A model generated the notes under the pieces. The model saw only the letters and a list, made by a program, of their open reading frames with translations. It was not told the origin of the DNA and did not search any database. From contig OY759225.1 of assembly GCA_963662175.1 (NCBI GenBank), forward strand, positions 7,389,107 to 7,453,106: DNA of 64,000 nt, written 5' to 3'. A program made the translations under genes and the position numbers. This stretch comes from Aradus depressus. Lineage: Eukaryota; Arthropoda; Insecta; Hemiptera; Aradidae. This document shows positions 1 through 11,160 of this stretch, one piece after another. Position 1 is the first letter of the stretch; each line of letters begins with the position of its first letter.

Positions 1-600
1 ATTGAAAAAAACATTTAAATAATTATATTGATAAAAAATAAATAAAATATTAATAAATAAAGTTTTAAATAAAAATCAATAAATTTGATAACAATAAAGG
101 CATTGGATCTTTGGCGGTCATTTTTAGCGGGTTTCTGTCATTCTGCAGTTAGTAACAAGTGGTAACCTGAATAAAGGGACAAATATAGAACTTTTGTACA
201 AAGTGATACTAAAAATTGTGTAAATGATAATAAATAAACTAAGTGGTTATTATTTAAATAAACTAAAGATTATTGTTGTGTAAGTGAACTTATTTTTGTG
301 TTTACCTTTACATCAACCTTTGAGGTTTTTTTTATCATAAACACAGACAATGAACAATTGGTGAATTATTAACAATTATGACCAGATACTACAAAAAGAC
401 AGTTCTCTCTAACAAGAGGTACATATAAGCATTCATAAGGCGACTATTATAAGTTCTTATGGAATTACGAATTAATCAACTAATTTTTCTCTCTCCCTCT
501 AAAAGTAATTTACCGATTTGATTGAATATAAATAGATTAACTTACTTAAGGACTACTGAATTATCATGCTAAATTTCATGTTGATACATCCGTTATTTAG
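1..600. other. AT-rich intergenic DNA, no feature recognised
   Basis: No ORF, exon pair or repeat family could be supported here. The sequence is strongly AT-rich. Confidence 0.5.
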
Positions 601-605
601 GCCCT

Positions 606-1620
606 TCCAATTCCATTTTTAAGAAGAAACATACCAATTTGTACAGGTGAGTTTGAAATTTATTTTTATACAATTGATTAGAATTACTATAATTTTTATT
701 TAGTAAAAGAAAAAAGGGCAGGCCTGTACAGAAATTTAGGCTTAGCATCAAACTTCAGTATGGACCCGCCAATGAGAGAATTTGGTCTCATATTAGTCGA
801 TATCAGTATTTTGGAGAGATAACTTCTACTTATAATAATTATGTTCAACCTCTTTCATTTATAAAAAAAATTGTGAGAAAAGAAAAATGTGTTAAGTTAA
901 TGATTTGATCAAGGTACGATTATGCAGATTTCTCATTGTCCTGTTTGCATTGATTTTAGGAGGTTCAAGGAACGTACTGGCGTATAAGAAATTTTGAATA
1001 CAGTTGCTGGAAAAAAGGTAAGATAGAATTTTCGATACTTGTTTATTAAAATTTTTTTTTTTTATATTCGAGAAACTAAAACTTGAAGTACCTATAGATT
1101 ACCAATGGGAGGGTTAAAATTGTGTTTTTTTTTTTTCAATTTTGATGGAAAATATGATTTGTATATGGTATATGATTTGTTTTTTTATATCATGTATCCA
1201 AAAAAAAGAAAATTTTGAAACCCATGACGGTTTTTTTAGTGAAGAAGTACAAGTTCTGATAAAAGTAAAAAAAATAAATAAATAGAGGGTAAATTCTATA
1301 CTGCTTGACTAAACGGACCGACACCTGAGTCAAAATTGTATTCCTTCGGATGCATGATATGAGAAGAATAAATCATACTTATCATGGCGCAGGGTAATTT
1401 GAGGAAAAATACCAAAGTGTGTAAGTTTGTTTATTAGCTAGCCATACGGAAGTTTGATGCTAAGCCTAATAATCTTCCATACTTGGCAGTCCTTTTTTGT
1501 TTTATTATTTTTTAACTAGATAAAAATTATAGTAATTCTAAACAATTCTATAAACATAAATTTCAATCTCTCCTGTACAAATTGGTATAATGTTTGTTCT
1601 TAAAAATAGAGTTGAAGGAG
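606..1620. repeat. Large inverted repeat with arms of about 165-175 bp
   Basis: The left arm (about 606-768) reappears reverse-complemented at about 1443-1618. Both contain the block ACCAATTTGTACAG and a block reading GCTTAGCATCAAACTTC. The arms differ by scattered substitutions and small indels, so the structure is old. About 670 bp lies between them, including a short exon-like segment at 960-1017 that is bounded by TTTTAG and GTAAGA. A foldback element or the terminal repeats of a decayed DNA transposon would both fit. No transposase was seen inside. Confidence 0.7.
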
Positions 1621-1810
1621 CCGAAATATCGATTTGAAATTGTGGGCTCATATGTATGAAGTTCATTCGTTTTGAAACCCATAATCTTAGACGTTGAATT
1701 GATTTACGTAAAAACGGTCTTTCATATCGAAAAATTGATTTTTACAAAAAATGTTTCTTATTAAACTTCCAATCAACTGTTTGTCCTCAAATATAAGATA
1801 AAGCCCTAAA

Positions 1811-2417
1811 TACAGGGTGTCCTATGTTAAGGTGTCACAAACTTCAGGAATCAATTCTACACCTCATTTGGAACAAAAAATACTCTATTGACATTATTCT
1901 GAAATCGCTTCGTTTTCTAGTTATTTCACTTTTTTATTTATTTTTTATTATCGTATTTTTTTACCTAAAAGTAAACATAACTCCAGTTTTATTTGTGCTA
2001 CAGAAGATCTGAGAGTACCATTGAAAAGTATATAAAATTTTCTTTTAGATAGTTGTGTCACCATGTTAAGTTGGTGGCCATCTGGTTGTGCTTTCTTGGG
2101 CACAAATGTAAAATTTAAAACTTCACAAAGTTGTATTAAAATTTTCACTTGCATTTTTTATCTATACATTTTTTCAAAACTCCGCTTTCTCTACAGTCTA
2201 CTTTTCAATGGTACTTTCAGATCTTCTGTAGCACAAATAAAACTGGAGTTATGTTTACTTTTAGGTAAAAAAAATACGATAGTAAAAAAAAAAAAAAAGT
2301 GAAATAACTAGAAAACGATGCGATTTCAGAATAATGTCAATAGAATATTTTTTGTTCGAAATTAGGTGTAGAATTGATTCCTGAAGTTTGTCACACCTTA
2401 ACATAGGACACCCTGTA
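1811..2417. mobile_element. Foldback/MITE element, 607 bp, long terminal inverted repeats
   Basis: The left end begins TACAGGGTGTCCTATGTTAA and the right end is its reverse complement, ending in CCCTGTA. Pairing extends about 200 bp inward, with few mismatches. A second inverted block near the centre contains AACTCCAGTTTTATTTGTGC and its complement. No coding capacity. The terminal TA may be target site. A non-autonomous DNA transposon is the likeliest identity. Confidence 0.8.
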
Positions 2418-2856
2418 TAGTGCCCCACAAAATGTACAATAAATTTTCATCGGATATATTCGAAAGTAAGTAATGTTTAAATTGTAATGTAAAGCAGCAA
2501 ATTTTAAAGTATCTTTCTATTATTATTATTATTAAAAATTATAACAAATATAGAGCAAATAAAATGTATAATATGATGTGAAAGACAATCTGAAAATTAC
2601 CCTGTACAGTGAAACTTTTATATTCCCAGTAATGCCAATATGAAATTAGTTTGAGAAGGGGCTGTACAAAAGTGTATGAGAATGTATTCCTGTTATGGCC
2701 ACATCATATAGTTTTTTACTTTGTTCTGTAGCAAAGTATCCTTCTCTTTTCTTACCTTGAAAGTTCTTTAAAAAGGCAATCATGTCTGTTTTTGTTTGAA
2801 GTTGTCACTTTATAACATTTCCATGTTTGATTAATGCCATTTCATTCCAGATCAAG
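2418..2856. other. Intergenic, no feature recognised
   Basis: AT-rich with a short (TTA)n run near 2518. It ends in a splice-acceptor-like CATTCCAG immediately before the Pipsqueak-type ORF. Confidence 0.4.
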
Positions 2857-3072
2857 ATGCCTCGCACACATTATAAGAAGTTGAAAACACGGCAGTATAG
2901 AAACTATGAAGAGAAACAGTTGTATGCATGTCTGGTTGCCATTAGAAACCACGAGATGAGCCAGAGAGACGCTAAGATACCTCGGCGAACGATTATCAAC
3001 AAGTTGGCTAATAAACATAACAGAAAGCCCGAAATTCAGAGAAGCATAGAGAGCACTTTTTTTTGTATTTAG
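2857..3072 (+). CDS. Pipsqueak-type helix-turn-helix fragment (Tigger/jerky-like transposase N-terminus)
   Basis: The ATG at 2857 opens a 71-codon frame that begins MPRTHYKK and continues through YNYEEKQ-like and LVAIRNHEMSQRDA segments to PRRTIINK. This is the layout of the Psq/CENP-B-type N-terminal DNA-binding helix-turn-helix: a basic start, a helix with NxEMS, then a second helix with the IPRxT signature. The domain is followed by a basic HNRKPE stretch, then a stop after STFFCI, so no DDE catalytic region is present. A splice-acceptor-like CATTCCAG ends just before ATCAAGATG. Exon-like segments upstream (ending near 646 with GTACAG/GTGAGT, and 960-1017) could be untranslated exons. A truncated pogo/Tigger-type transposase is more likely than a host gene. 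A domesticated Psq protein with further exons not visible here is the alternative. Confidence 0.55.
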   Translation: MPRTHYKKLKTRQYRNYEEKQLYACLVAIRNHEMSQRDAKIPRRTIINKLANKHNRKPEIQRSIESTFFCI

Positions 3073-3233
3073 GTCAAACTATATGATTGAAATTATCTTG
3101 ATTTGAAAATGGTCATCGAGATGCTTGAAGTTGGCCAAGTTCAGAGCAACTCCTCATATCCTCCCTCGGCATTCTCGGTGTGTAATGATCTGAGCAAGGG
3201 ACTCGATATCTATCTCCAACCTATCCTGAATAA

Positions 3234-3652
3234 CATCTCGCACTGCTACTCAAAATAGAAACGGGTCAAATCCTCCTATGGCCGAGTTCCTTCCTCTTCC
3301 AAAAGCTGAAATTCAAAGAACCCTATCACCTTTACCAAATGTTCCAATTCAGGTCTTCCTTCGCTCCAGAGGCACACCAGATCCCAACCTTCAGATCTCT
3401 TCATCCCCTCCCATCGCTCCTCTGTCTTCCACAACTCCCGGCCTTCCTACGTCCGTCACTCTCCTTCCGTGGCTTCCTTCAAATCCTCTCTCTTCTAATT
3501 CCTCTTCGATAAACAATCCTCTCCCTCTGATTAGTCTTGCATTCCCCTTCTTTTGTATTTTCCTGATCTTCAACATACATTTTTATTATTTCTTTCTTTA
3601 TTTATTTTATTTTATTTGTACATATTAAAAAAAAAATTAATTTCGTCTGGGC
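3234..3652 (+). mobile_element. Non-LTR retrotransposon 3' end (C-terminal codons plus tail)
   Basis: One frame contains HRSSVFHNSRPSYV followed by SVASFKSSLF and a stop. This is the usual C-terminal signature of CR1/L2/Nimb-like LINE ORF2 proteins (HRT..YxNSF...W..LP...SF). A 3' UTR rich in TTTATT follows. The block TTTGTATTTTCCTGATCTTC near 3553 recurs at about 3977, on the far side of a SINE, suggesting that the SINE lies within or next to the same tail. 5'-truncated and non-functional. Confidence 0.6.
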
Positions 3653-3720
3653 ATCCTCACCTTCCTATTGTAATCAGCTATTTATGTATTCTAATTTTTT
3701 ATTCTAATTAATTTTTTTAT

Positions 3721-3937
3721 AGTTATTATGACTCATGCCCGGGCTTTAACTACGAGGTCATATCGCCTATTACCAGAGCGCTCTTTTGTCTTTCTGGTTC
3801 ACATGAGCCCCACTCTACTGTGGATGTCTAAATTTTGCCTACCCAGGTTTAGTTATCTAAGGTAGGGAGGGGTCTTTAACGAGTACCTGACATCGCACAG
3901 ACTCGGGACCATCGCCATCCGAAGGACGGCGTGCTTC
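3721..3937 (-). mobile_element. tRNA-derived SINE, family A, 5'-truncated
   Basis: Reads in reverse from the 3' tail (ACTCATGCCCGGGCTTTAAC) to GACGGCGTGCTT. The tRNA-like head is missing. Confidence 0.85.
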
Positions 3938-4112
3938 TAATTAATTTCTTTATAATTAGTTATTCTAGTCCTTCCTTTGTATTTTTCTGATCTTCAACAT
4001 ACATTTTTATTATCCCTGTATTTATTTTATTGCAGAGATTTGGATGCAGGCTGGTAGCTACTAATAAAAAATGAATAAATAAAAATATTTTATCTACCTT
4101 TTCTTAGAGGGG

Positions 4113-4390
4113 AGGGGTCCGGTAGCTCAGTGGTATGCGTGCTTGCATACTGAGCTCAAGATCGCGTCTTCGAAACCCAGCCGAGGCTATATATATAAAT
4201 AAACTTAAGCAAGCCGCCCCGAGCCTGTTCGTTGCCAGGTACTTGTTAAAGACCCTTCAGGTGAATGAAAATTTAGGATAGGTAAAATTTAGGACTCCCA
4301 TAGTGGAATCGGGCTCATGTCCACCAGAGTGACGAAAGAGCGCTCTGGTAGTAGGCGAGTTGAAGCCCAGGTATGAGTCATAATAACTAA
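4113..4390 (+). mobile_element. tRNA-derived SINE, family A
   Basis: The head is GGTAGCTCAGTGGTATGCG (A-box-like) followed by a decayed B box. The middle is shortened and the 3' end is ...GTATGAGTCATAATAACTAA. Confidence 0.85.
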
Positions 4391-5036
4391 TGAACTCTAC
4401 CTTTTTTTATATTTTGAATTAGACTCTTTTGTTAAATATTCCATTGATACCAGTAACTGTATGCAATCATCATGTAATTTTCAGTACATTATATAACTTC
4501 CCTTATACTCGACGTAGCTGAGGACGTAGTCCACATTATTCATAGTTTCATGTTGATCAGTGTACTGCACTGAATACGGACACCAAGTCAATAGTCCTGT
4601 TATCCAATACTCCACCTATTTCCTGATTTCTCTTCTCTTTCAGAACACTTCTTTGTTGATGGTGGTCAGTTGGTTTTTTTTTTTTTTTTTTTTTCTTCAA
4701 CTAGGGAAAGAAGGAGTATTGTTGATCGCGAATGTGACACTTTCATATTGATTTTTTTTTGTCTTTTAATTTTTTATAATCTATAGATAAAATTAGGAAC
4801 CATAATAAATATATCCGACCGGGAAATAAAAAAAAAAAAAACAATATGTCGATGAATCGCCATCAATGTACCTCCCCATAGTGAATAAACTAAAGTTTCG
4901 CTCTCACTCTGAAACCAATTTACCAATTTGGTTGAAAATTTCCTGTTGAAGCATTCGTTCTATCGGGAGTAATCGTGTTCACAGATAAATAAGAATTTTT
5001 TTATATTATTTTATTTGAGACATATTTTGTTTTGTT
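4391..5036. other. Intergenic, no feature recognised
   Basis: AT-rich with poly-T at about 4674-4694. No coding or repeat assignment could be supported. Confidence 0.4.
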
Positions 5037-5046
5037 TAAATATTAT

Positions 5047-5388
5047 AGGTTAGGTTTTATGACTCATGTCCGGGCTTTAACTTAGAGGTCATATCGCCTA
5101 CTACCAGAGCGCTCTTTCGTCACTCTGGTGGACCTGAGCCCGACTCTACTGTGGGAGTCCCAAATTTTGCCTACCCTAAATTTTTATTCACTTAGGGCAG
5201 GGATCTTTAACGAGTACCTGAGATCGTTCTGGTTCAGGACCATCGCTTAACGTTCCATCCGAAGGACGGCGTGTTTAAGTTCATTTTACCTCCCAGATAA
5301 AATAAACTAAGGGCCTCGGTCGGGTTTCGAACCCACGATCTAGAGCTCAGAAGGCAAGCACGCATACCACTGAACTACCGGCGCCCTC
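5047..5388 (-). mobile_element. tRNA-derived SINE, family A, full length with 10-bp target duplication
   Basis: Complete from the tRNA-like head (reverse complement ends GCGCCCTC) to the AACCTAACCT-type tail. It is flanked by the direct repeat TAAATATTAT at 5037-5046 and 5389-5398, as expected for a retroposed copy. Confidence 0.92.
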
Positions 5389-5530
5389 TAAATATTATAT
5401 TTAATTTTATTTTAAAACTTCTGCTCGCTCAGGATGTTGTCTTTGTTTAGATATCATATCATTTGTTTTTAAATTTTCACTGATGATATATACTTTTTAC
5501 TTACAATTAGTTATAACTGTTTGTGTTTAG

Positions 5531-5769
5531 AGGTTAGATTAGGTTTTATGACTCATGCCCGGGCTTTAACTACGAGATCATATCGCCTACTACCACAGCG
5601 CTCTGTCGTCACTGTGGTGGACATGAGCCCGACTCTACTGTGGGAGTCCTAAATTTTGCCTACCCTAAATTTTTATTCATCTAGGGCAGGGGTCTTTAAC
5701 GAGTACCTGACATCGTACAGGTTGGGGACCATCGTTTAACGTCCCATCCGAAGGACGGCTTGCTTAAGT
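5531..5769 (-). mobile_element. tRNA-derived SINE, family A, 5'-truncated
   Basis: Contains the body and tail only, ending at the GACGGCTTGCTTAAG block. It lies 140 bp from the previous copy in the same orientation. Confidence 0.85.
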
Positions 5770-6011
5770 TGTTTGTGTTTAGATATAATATTTTAGTTTT
5801 AATTATTTAATTATTATTTTGTTGGTTTAGTCAAATTTAGTTTCAGAGTCATGTCTTTACTCAAATCTAGCGTATATTATATACTCATTAATAATGTATA
5901 ATGTCAATGTAGGTCCTGAAGAAGGCACACTCATGTCATGCCGAAAGCTTGGCAGAAATTCTATCACAGGCCTGATCTCTCCTTAAATAATAGAATTGTA
6001 CTAGAAGATAG
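5770..6011. other. Intergenic segment with a CTGANGA-hairpin-GAAA motif
   Basis: CTGAAGA at 5916-5922 and GAAA at 5943-5946 enclose a stretch that begins GGCA and ends TGCC. See the finding on this motif. Otherwise unassigned. Confidence 0.4.
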
Positions 6012-6359
6012 ATTGAGCGGTGTCCTACCTTGACGTCATAACTCAATGTTTACATATCTATGGGCCATCCTAAATGACCTTGCAATGCTGTCTTCTGGTA
6101 GCCAAGTCCTCCAACCCGCCACTTACCTTTGCCTCCGTCTGTGTCTCACCTATCTCTTATTACCTCACTAAACTATGTGATGTTAATTGAGCGGTGTCCT
6201 ACCTTGACGTCATTACTTATTGTTTACATATCTATGGGCCATCCTAAATGACCTTGCAATGGTGTCTTCTGGTAGCCAAGTCCTCCAACCCGCCACTTAC
6301 CCTTGCCTCTGTCTGTGTCTCTCCTATCTCCTATTACCTCTCTAAACTATGCGATGTTA
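6012..6359. repeat. Tandem direct duplication, 2 x 174 bp
   Basis: The block beginning ATTGAGCGGTGTCCTACC at 6012 is repeated at 6186 with about a dozen differences. Both copies end in GATGTTAATT. No coding function seen. Confidence 0.92.
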
Positions 6360-6689
6360 ATTTCACAGATACCCGCCTCGCTGTCTGTTCGTGGGAACTT
6401 CAGCAGTTCTCACCGAGTCAGCTTTAGAGTTTAGAGACCTTCTACTCTCTCCCCTCCAACTCTTAAAGAGGTATTTAAGGACATGTTCTGTAGACTGCCA
6501 ATGACGTAGCAGCTACCTCCGCAGTTTCCATTTCTTATTATTTTTCATTTCCCATGCTATATATTTTTTACTGAAATCGGTAAGCGGTGAAATTAACTTT
6601 CCCATCTTATTCAGGAGTTCCGACTTTCCTGTCATTTTTTTCCTACTGCTATAGGAAGTTTTTTATTTATTTATTAATTTTTTTGAATC

Positions 6690-6866
6690 TATACTTTTAT
6701 ATATTTGTTATTGTTATTTTATTATTTATTTTATATATTTGTTATTGTTATTTTATTATTTATTTTATATATTTGTTATTGTTATTTTATTATTTATTTT
6801 ATATATTTGTTATTGTTATTTTATTATTTATTTTATATATTTGTTATTGTTATTTTATTATTTATT
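6690..6866. repeat. 34-bp AT-rich minisatellite, about 5 copies
   Basis: The unit begins TTTTATATATTTGTTATTG and ends TTTTATTATTTA. The repeats are nearly identical. The ORF that runs through them encodes only Ile/Phe/Tyr/Leu repeats and is not considered a gene. Confidence 0.9.
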
Positions 6867-6889
6867 TTTTTCTAAACTTCGCATTTTGT

Positions 6890-7770
6890 GACCAGCTGAA
6901 AGGACCAAAGAACGTCCCGAAATGTCATGAAGAAGACAGCTCTGAAAAAGTTATGAAAAATATTGATCTTAATTTTAATTTAATTAAAAACTATCCACTA
7001 TATTTAATATTTTTGTACTCATATATCTATTACAGGGAATACGTTGTTAAGTCGTAAAATGGCCAAAATGAGTTAAGTGTACTGTGATCATCTCCCAAGT
7101 CATCTGCGCACTGTGAAGAAGTTGGGAGCTCAGAACTCTAATACTTTCGGAATTATAAAGATGTGGGTTTCTTGGTATCTCGTAAAATTGTGTATGTTCT
7201 CGGTTAAATCAACTTAATCTACTTCTTTGAGGAATCATCCATGACATAACAGCATTTAACCATTTATTCACTACGACAGAGTATTCCAAGTGAAGAGGGC
7301 GTTTTCGGTTAAATCAACTTTAGAGAGGCATCATTCCCAAGTATTTCAAAAAGTATGGTTAATAATTAGGTAAGGAATGGGGAATGATTAGGTAACTAAG
7401 GGAAAATCCAAGAAAGGATTAACAATATTCATTTTCATTCACTCCTATAGATTTAGAAGGAATATGATTAATAATGATGCAAACATAATTTATTTATTCA
7501 AAAAACTGGATTTACACGATTAATGCAAAAGTAAAAAAGTGCTGCCCTGAAAAGTTACGAATTTAGACTTACCAATTTATTCTCTGTGAACACAGATATT
7601 TTCAAGTATTTATTTATTCGTTAATAGTATTGTTATTACCAGTCACTATTGTGTCCGATTCTAAGAGTCAATAGCTGTTTATGTAGGTATTTAATTTATA
7701 AGCTATCTTAATGCATACATTCTTATGACGTATCTTATTACCATGTTATGGTTTGACGGAAATTATTATT
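6890..7770 (+). mobile_element. Decayed copy of the (ATT)n-tailed retroposon family
   Basis: Contains AAGAACGTCCCGAAATGTC near 6910, which matches the better copies at 11200-11530 and 43950-44812. The later block CTTATTACCATGTTATGG at about 7734-7751 matches their 3' end, and it finishes in (ATT)n. Long unassigned stretches lie between. Confidence 0.45.
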
Positions 7771-8113
7771 ATTATTATAGAGGAAGTTGTGTAATCGGTC
7801 AATAACTCGATGTCAAGTGTTCACTAGAATTTTACGTTTTCCAATCCCCTGATTTGCAAAAAAAAAAAATCGTCGGTGGATCACTGTTTTTCCTCAGAAA
7901 AGCAAGACAACACGTTTGGAAGAATTGTAACAAATATTCAGCATCATTTTAAATGTAATTAAAAACTGTTTTATAATATTTTCAACTAATTTATTTTCTA
8001 CTAATTTATTTTCTACTATTTATTTTATTTGTTACTATTATTGTTATTTATAATCACACATGTGTCCCGACTCTAACAATAAGCTTTAATAACTGTTTAT
8101 GTAACTAATTTAG
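7771..8113. other. Intergenic, no feature recognised
   Basis: AT-rich. A short stretch near 8040-8090 resembles the (ATT)n-tailed retroposon family. Confidence 0.35.
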
Positions 8114-8430
8114 GAGGGCGCCGGTAGCTCAGTGTTATGCGTACTTGCTTACTGAGCTCAAGATCGTGGGTTCGAAACCCGGCCGAGGCCTTTAGTTTAT
8201 TTTATCTGGGAGGTAAAATAAACTTAAGCAAGACGTCCGTCGGATGGGTCGTTAAGCCTGTCAAGTACTCGTTAAAGACCCCTATTCTAGGCGAATAAAA
8301 ATTTAAGGTAGACAAAATTTAGGACTCCCATAGTAGAGTCGGGCTCATGTTCACCACAGCGACGAAAGAGTTCTCTTGTAGTAGGCGATATGACCTTGTA
8401 GTTTAAGCCCGGGTATGAGTCAATAACTAG
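8114..8430 (+). mobile_element. tRNA-derived SINE, family A, near full length
   Basis: Head GAGGGCGCCGGTAGCTCAGT, B-box-like GGGTTCGAAACCC, and tail ...GGGTATGAGTCAATAACTA. Confidence 0.92.
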
Positions 8431-8530
8431 CTATATCTAATTTAAAAGATATCTTGATGTACACATTTTTATTATGTATCAAATTACCATTTTTATTATG
8501 GTTTAATGGAAATAAATATTATTAGAAAGA
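8431..8530 (+). mobile_element. 3' end of the (ATT)n-tailed retroposon family
   Basis: The blocks ATCTTGATGTACACATT and GGTTTAATGGAAATAAA match the 3' ends at 10330 and 11520. The SINE appears to have inserted next to this tail. Confidence 0.5.
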
Positions 8531-8792
8531 AAAACAAGACCAGTTTTTTTCAAAAACAAAAATATAATATATTGAATTGTTGACAAGGTTTGGAACTGTA
8601 CAAATAATAACTATAAAATAATAAAGTTATACAAGTTTTCAATTATAATATGTTGTAAACTATATATGTATATGAAATATTTATATTAATCTAAAATTGG
8701 GTGGTTCGTGAAAGGACGTGTGAAAAATAAACTAATTTGGGAAACACCGAAAAGCCATCCATGTAAGTGTGTTATTTTTCTATAAAATTCCA

Positions 8793-8882
8793 AAGTAGAG
8801 GCGGGCTCATGTCCACCAGGGCGATAGGTAGAAGGCGATATAACCTTGTTCTTAAAGCCCGAGTATGAGTCATAATAATTAA
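8793..8882 (+). mobile_element. tRNA-derived SINE, family A, 3' fragment
   Basis: Only the final segment remains, from GGCGGGCTCATGTCCACCAG to the GAGTATGAGTCATAATAAT tail. Confidence 0.75.
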
Positions 8883-9300
8883 CTAACTATAATGGATTAT
8901 TGAGAAACAATAAATAAAAAAATAAAAATCGCGAATGTTGAAGGATTAGTGTATTTTCGCCTTGTCGAGAGAGGCGAGTTGCGATGGCTGGAGTGGAGTG
9001 GTTGGCTCTGCCTGACCTCCCCAGGTATGCTGATGATGATGACCCAGGAGACCGTGGGAACCTAACCCCCTCCCCTTCTCCCTCCCCTCTCTCCCTCGGG
9101 ATAGCTGGGAAATATCCGCTCTTTACCCTTTTTTCGAGTTCCCACAGTGGGTGAGTGGACGAACGGCCTTGCCAGCAACAAGCCAACCTTCTTACCTTAC
9201 CTGGGGAGTGTGACCCGCATTGGACATCAGTCTGGTGTGAACCACAGCTAGACAGTGCACTGATAGATTGGGATCTCTACATGTCTACCCATGACATCCT

Positions 9301-9468
9301 CATGGCATCGTCTAGAGCAGAGATTGTCCAACTATGGTGCTTCCTCATGGCATTGTCTAGAGCAGGGATAGTCCAACTATGGTGCTTCCTCATGGCATGG
9401 TCTAGAGCAGAGATAGTCCAACTATGGTGCTTCCTCATGGCATCGTCTAGAGCAGGGATAGTCGATAT
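9301..9468 (+). repeat. 45-bp minisatellite, about 3.7 copies
   Basis: Copies start at 9301, 9346, 9391 and 9436 with CATGGCATCG-like sequence. The unit length is a multiple of three, so a frame passes through it as a 15-residue repeat (ending EIVQLWCFL). The surrounding 130-codon frame at 9155-9547 has no recognisable domain and ends in a (TA)n run, so I do not call a gene. Confidence 0.85.
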
Positions 9469-9689
9469 ATTATATAAGAATAAAAAATCTCCTTACATAA
9501 CTCAAAACAATATATATATATATATATATATTTATAATAATATTTGAACCTCGGAGGAATTTGTAGAGACTCAACTAAGTCTAATCCAATTCCAGGATGA
9601 TTTTAGGAAAGTAACTCGTATGGTCCCATCTGTTTTTTTGAATGAATTGCCGCAAAAAAATTGTTTCAAAATTTAGGAGAGAGTCACGT

Positions 9690-9761
9690 GGAACGGACGA
9701 AAGAGCGCTCTGGTAGTGGCGATATGACCTTGTAGTTAAAGCCCGGGCATGAGACATAATA
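9690..9761 (+). mobile_element. tRNA-derived SINE, family A, 3' fragment
   Basis: Last about 70 bp of the consensus: GACGAAAGAGCGCTCTGGTA through GCCCGGGCATGAG. Confidence 0.75.
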
Positions 9762-9989
9762 CTTTACACGGAAACGGAATTTTATTCTCACTGTTCAAAA
9801 AGAATAATATAATCACAATAAAGAATCGTATTTCATATCCAAAAACATTATTTGATACAAAGCTATCATTTTTATTTTTTGGGCTGAGTTCCTCCACACC
9901 TTAAAGGTCAGTCAAATGTACCTTACTGTTTTATTTATTCATTTATAATTGTTTATTATATATATTTTTTAGTATATATTGTTATAGTT

Positions 9990-10340
9990 ACATTGTTCTT
10001 TTTCTTTTCTATATCTCGCACATTGGGACGTCCCGAAACATCATAATGACACTTCCGAAGAGTTTTTTGAATTAAATTGAAAAATGTGTCTACTTATAAA
10101 TGTATCTATGTATTAATTTTTTTTTTTATACTCATATATTTTCAAGTATTTATTTATTCAGTTTTTATTAATTTCACTTTACTTTTTTTAATAGTTTTGT
10201 TATTACTATTAATCCTACGTATGTTAGACTCAAGTAGTTATAAATCTAATTTATAAGCTATCTTAATGTATAAATTCTTTTGATATATCTTATTATCATG
10301 TATTGGTTTAACGGAAATAAAATTATTATTAATAACTAAC
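9990..10340 (+). mobile_element. (ATT)n-tailed retroposon family, copy with deleted hairpin
   Basis: Matches 11200-11530 from TCGCACATTGGGAC to the tail CGGAAATAAAATTATTATT. It lacks the CTGATGA segment, going straight from TTGGGAC to GTCCCGAAACATC. Confidence 0.7.
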
Positions 10341-11160
10341 ATTGTATTATACACCAAAATGTTCTGTGTAAATCAGCCATAAACATGAAATTTGTGCTTT
10401 ATTATCATTAAACTTGTTAATGATAATATTATTATTTTTTTTTTTTTGTAATTCGACAAAAAATGTTTTATGTTTTTTTAAAATTTAGTTGGGCCCTCAA
10501 ATGTTTGAATTTTTCTACCTGTCCCGCATATAAAAAGGTTTGCTACTTGGTCTAGTGGATCTTAAGCATTTTGCTGTCATATCTCCCTTGAGAAAGATCT
10601 TATGACCCACTTCTCTCATCATTAAACATTAGACTGAGTTTGTAATTTTTAGAAACTGGACACATAAGCAAGAAATAAAAAAGTCTTGTGGAAATAAATC
10701 TTATATTTAAATCTTTATAGCTCCCAATGTTTGTCACCCACCGTTAATATATGTAAAAGTATCTTTACATTTCCCTTTAGTTTTCGCAAAATTGCGAAAA
10801 ACAAATTTGATACATTTCATTAACTAGTTGAATAGGTATATATATATACGTTTTCATGATTCTGACATGCCACGACATCTGTTGGTAAGTGTTTGCAGCT
10901 GTCTTCAACTTCTAGCGACAGGTAGTGGCATCTTATAGAATTATACAAATTATGTTAACCTCCATCACTCTGTGTCTATGTATAATATTTGTATTCTCGT
11001 CCCTACGCATTCTAGAATTTTAAGTAAAATTCGGATAAAAAGACTTCCTGGATGGGGATAGACATACTTGCAAATGAGTTTTGTTTGCGAAAACGGAAAA
11101 AAAACTTCTAGTTTTGGGAATAAAACTGTAACTCTGTATCGACTAAACCGACGGAAAACT
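10341..11160. other. Intergenic, no feature recognised
   Basis: AT-rich, with poly-T near 10435. No supported gene or repeat. Confidence 0.4.

Noticed and set aside
4674..4694. CRISPR arrays or bacterial operons
   Set aside because: No evenly spaced identical repeats with unique spacers and no polycistronic layout; the window is plainly eukaryotic.
6587..7057. 156-codon ORF
   Set aside because: Made mainly of the 34-bp AT minisatellite, giving Ile/Leu/Phe/Tyr repeats; no domain or splice support.
8887..9186. Minus-strand 99-codon ORF with a GEGEGE stretch
   Set aside because: Low complexity from a CT-rich block, no family similarity, no supporting exon or promoter.
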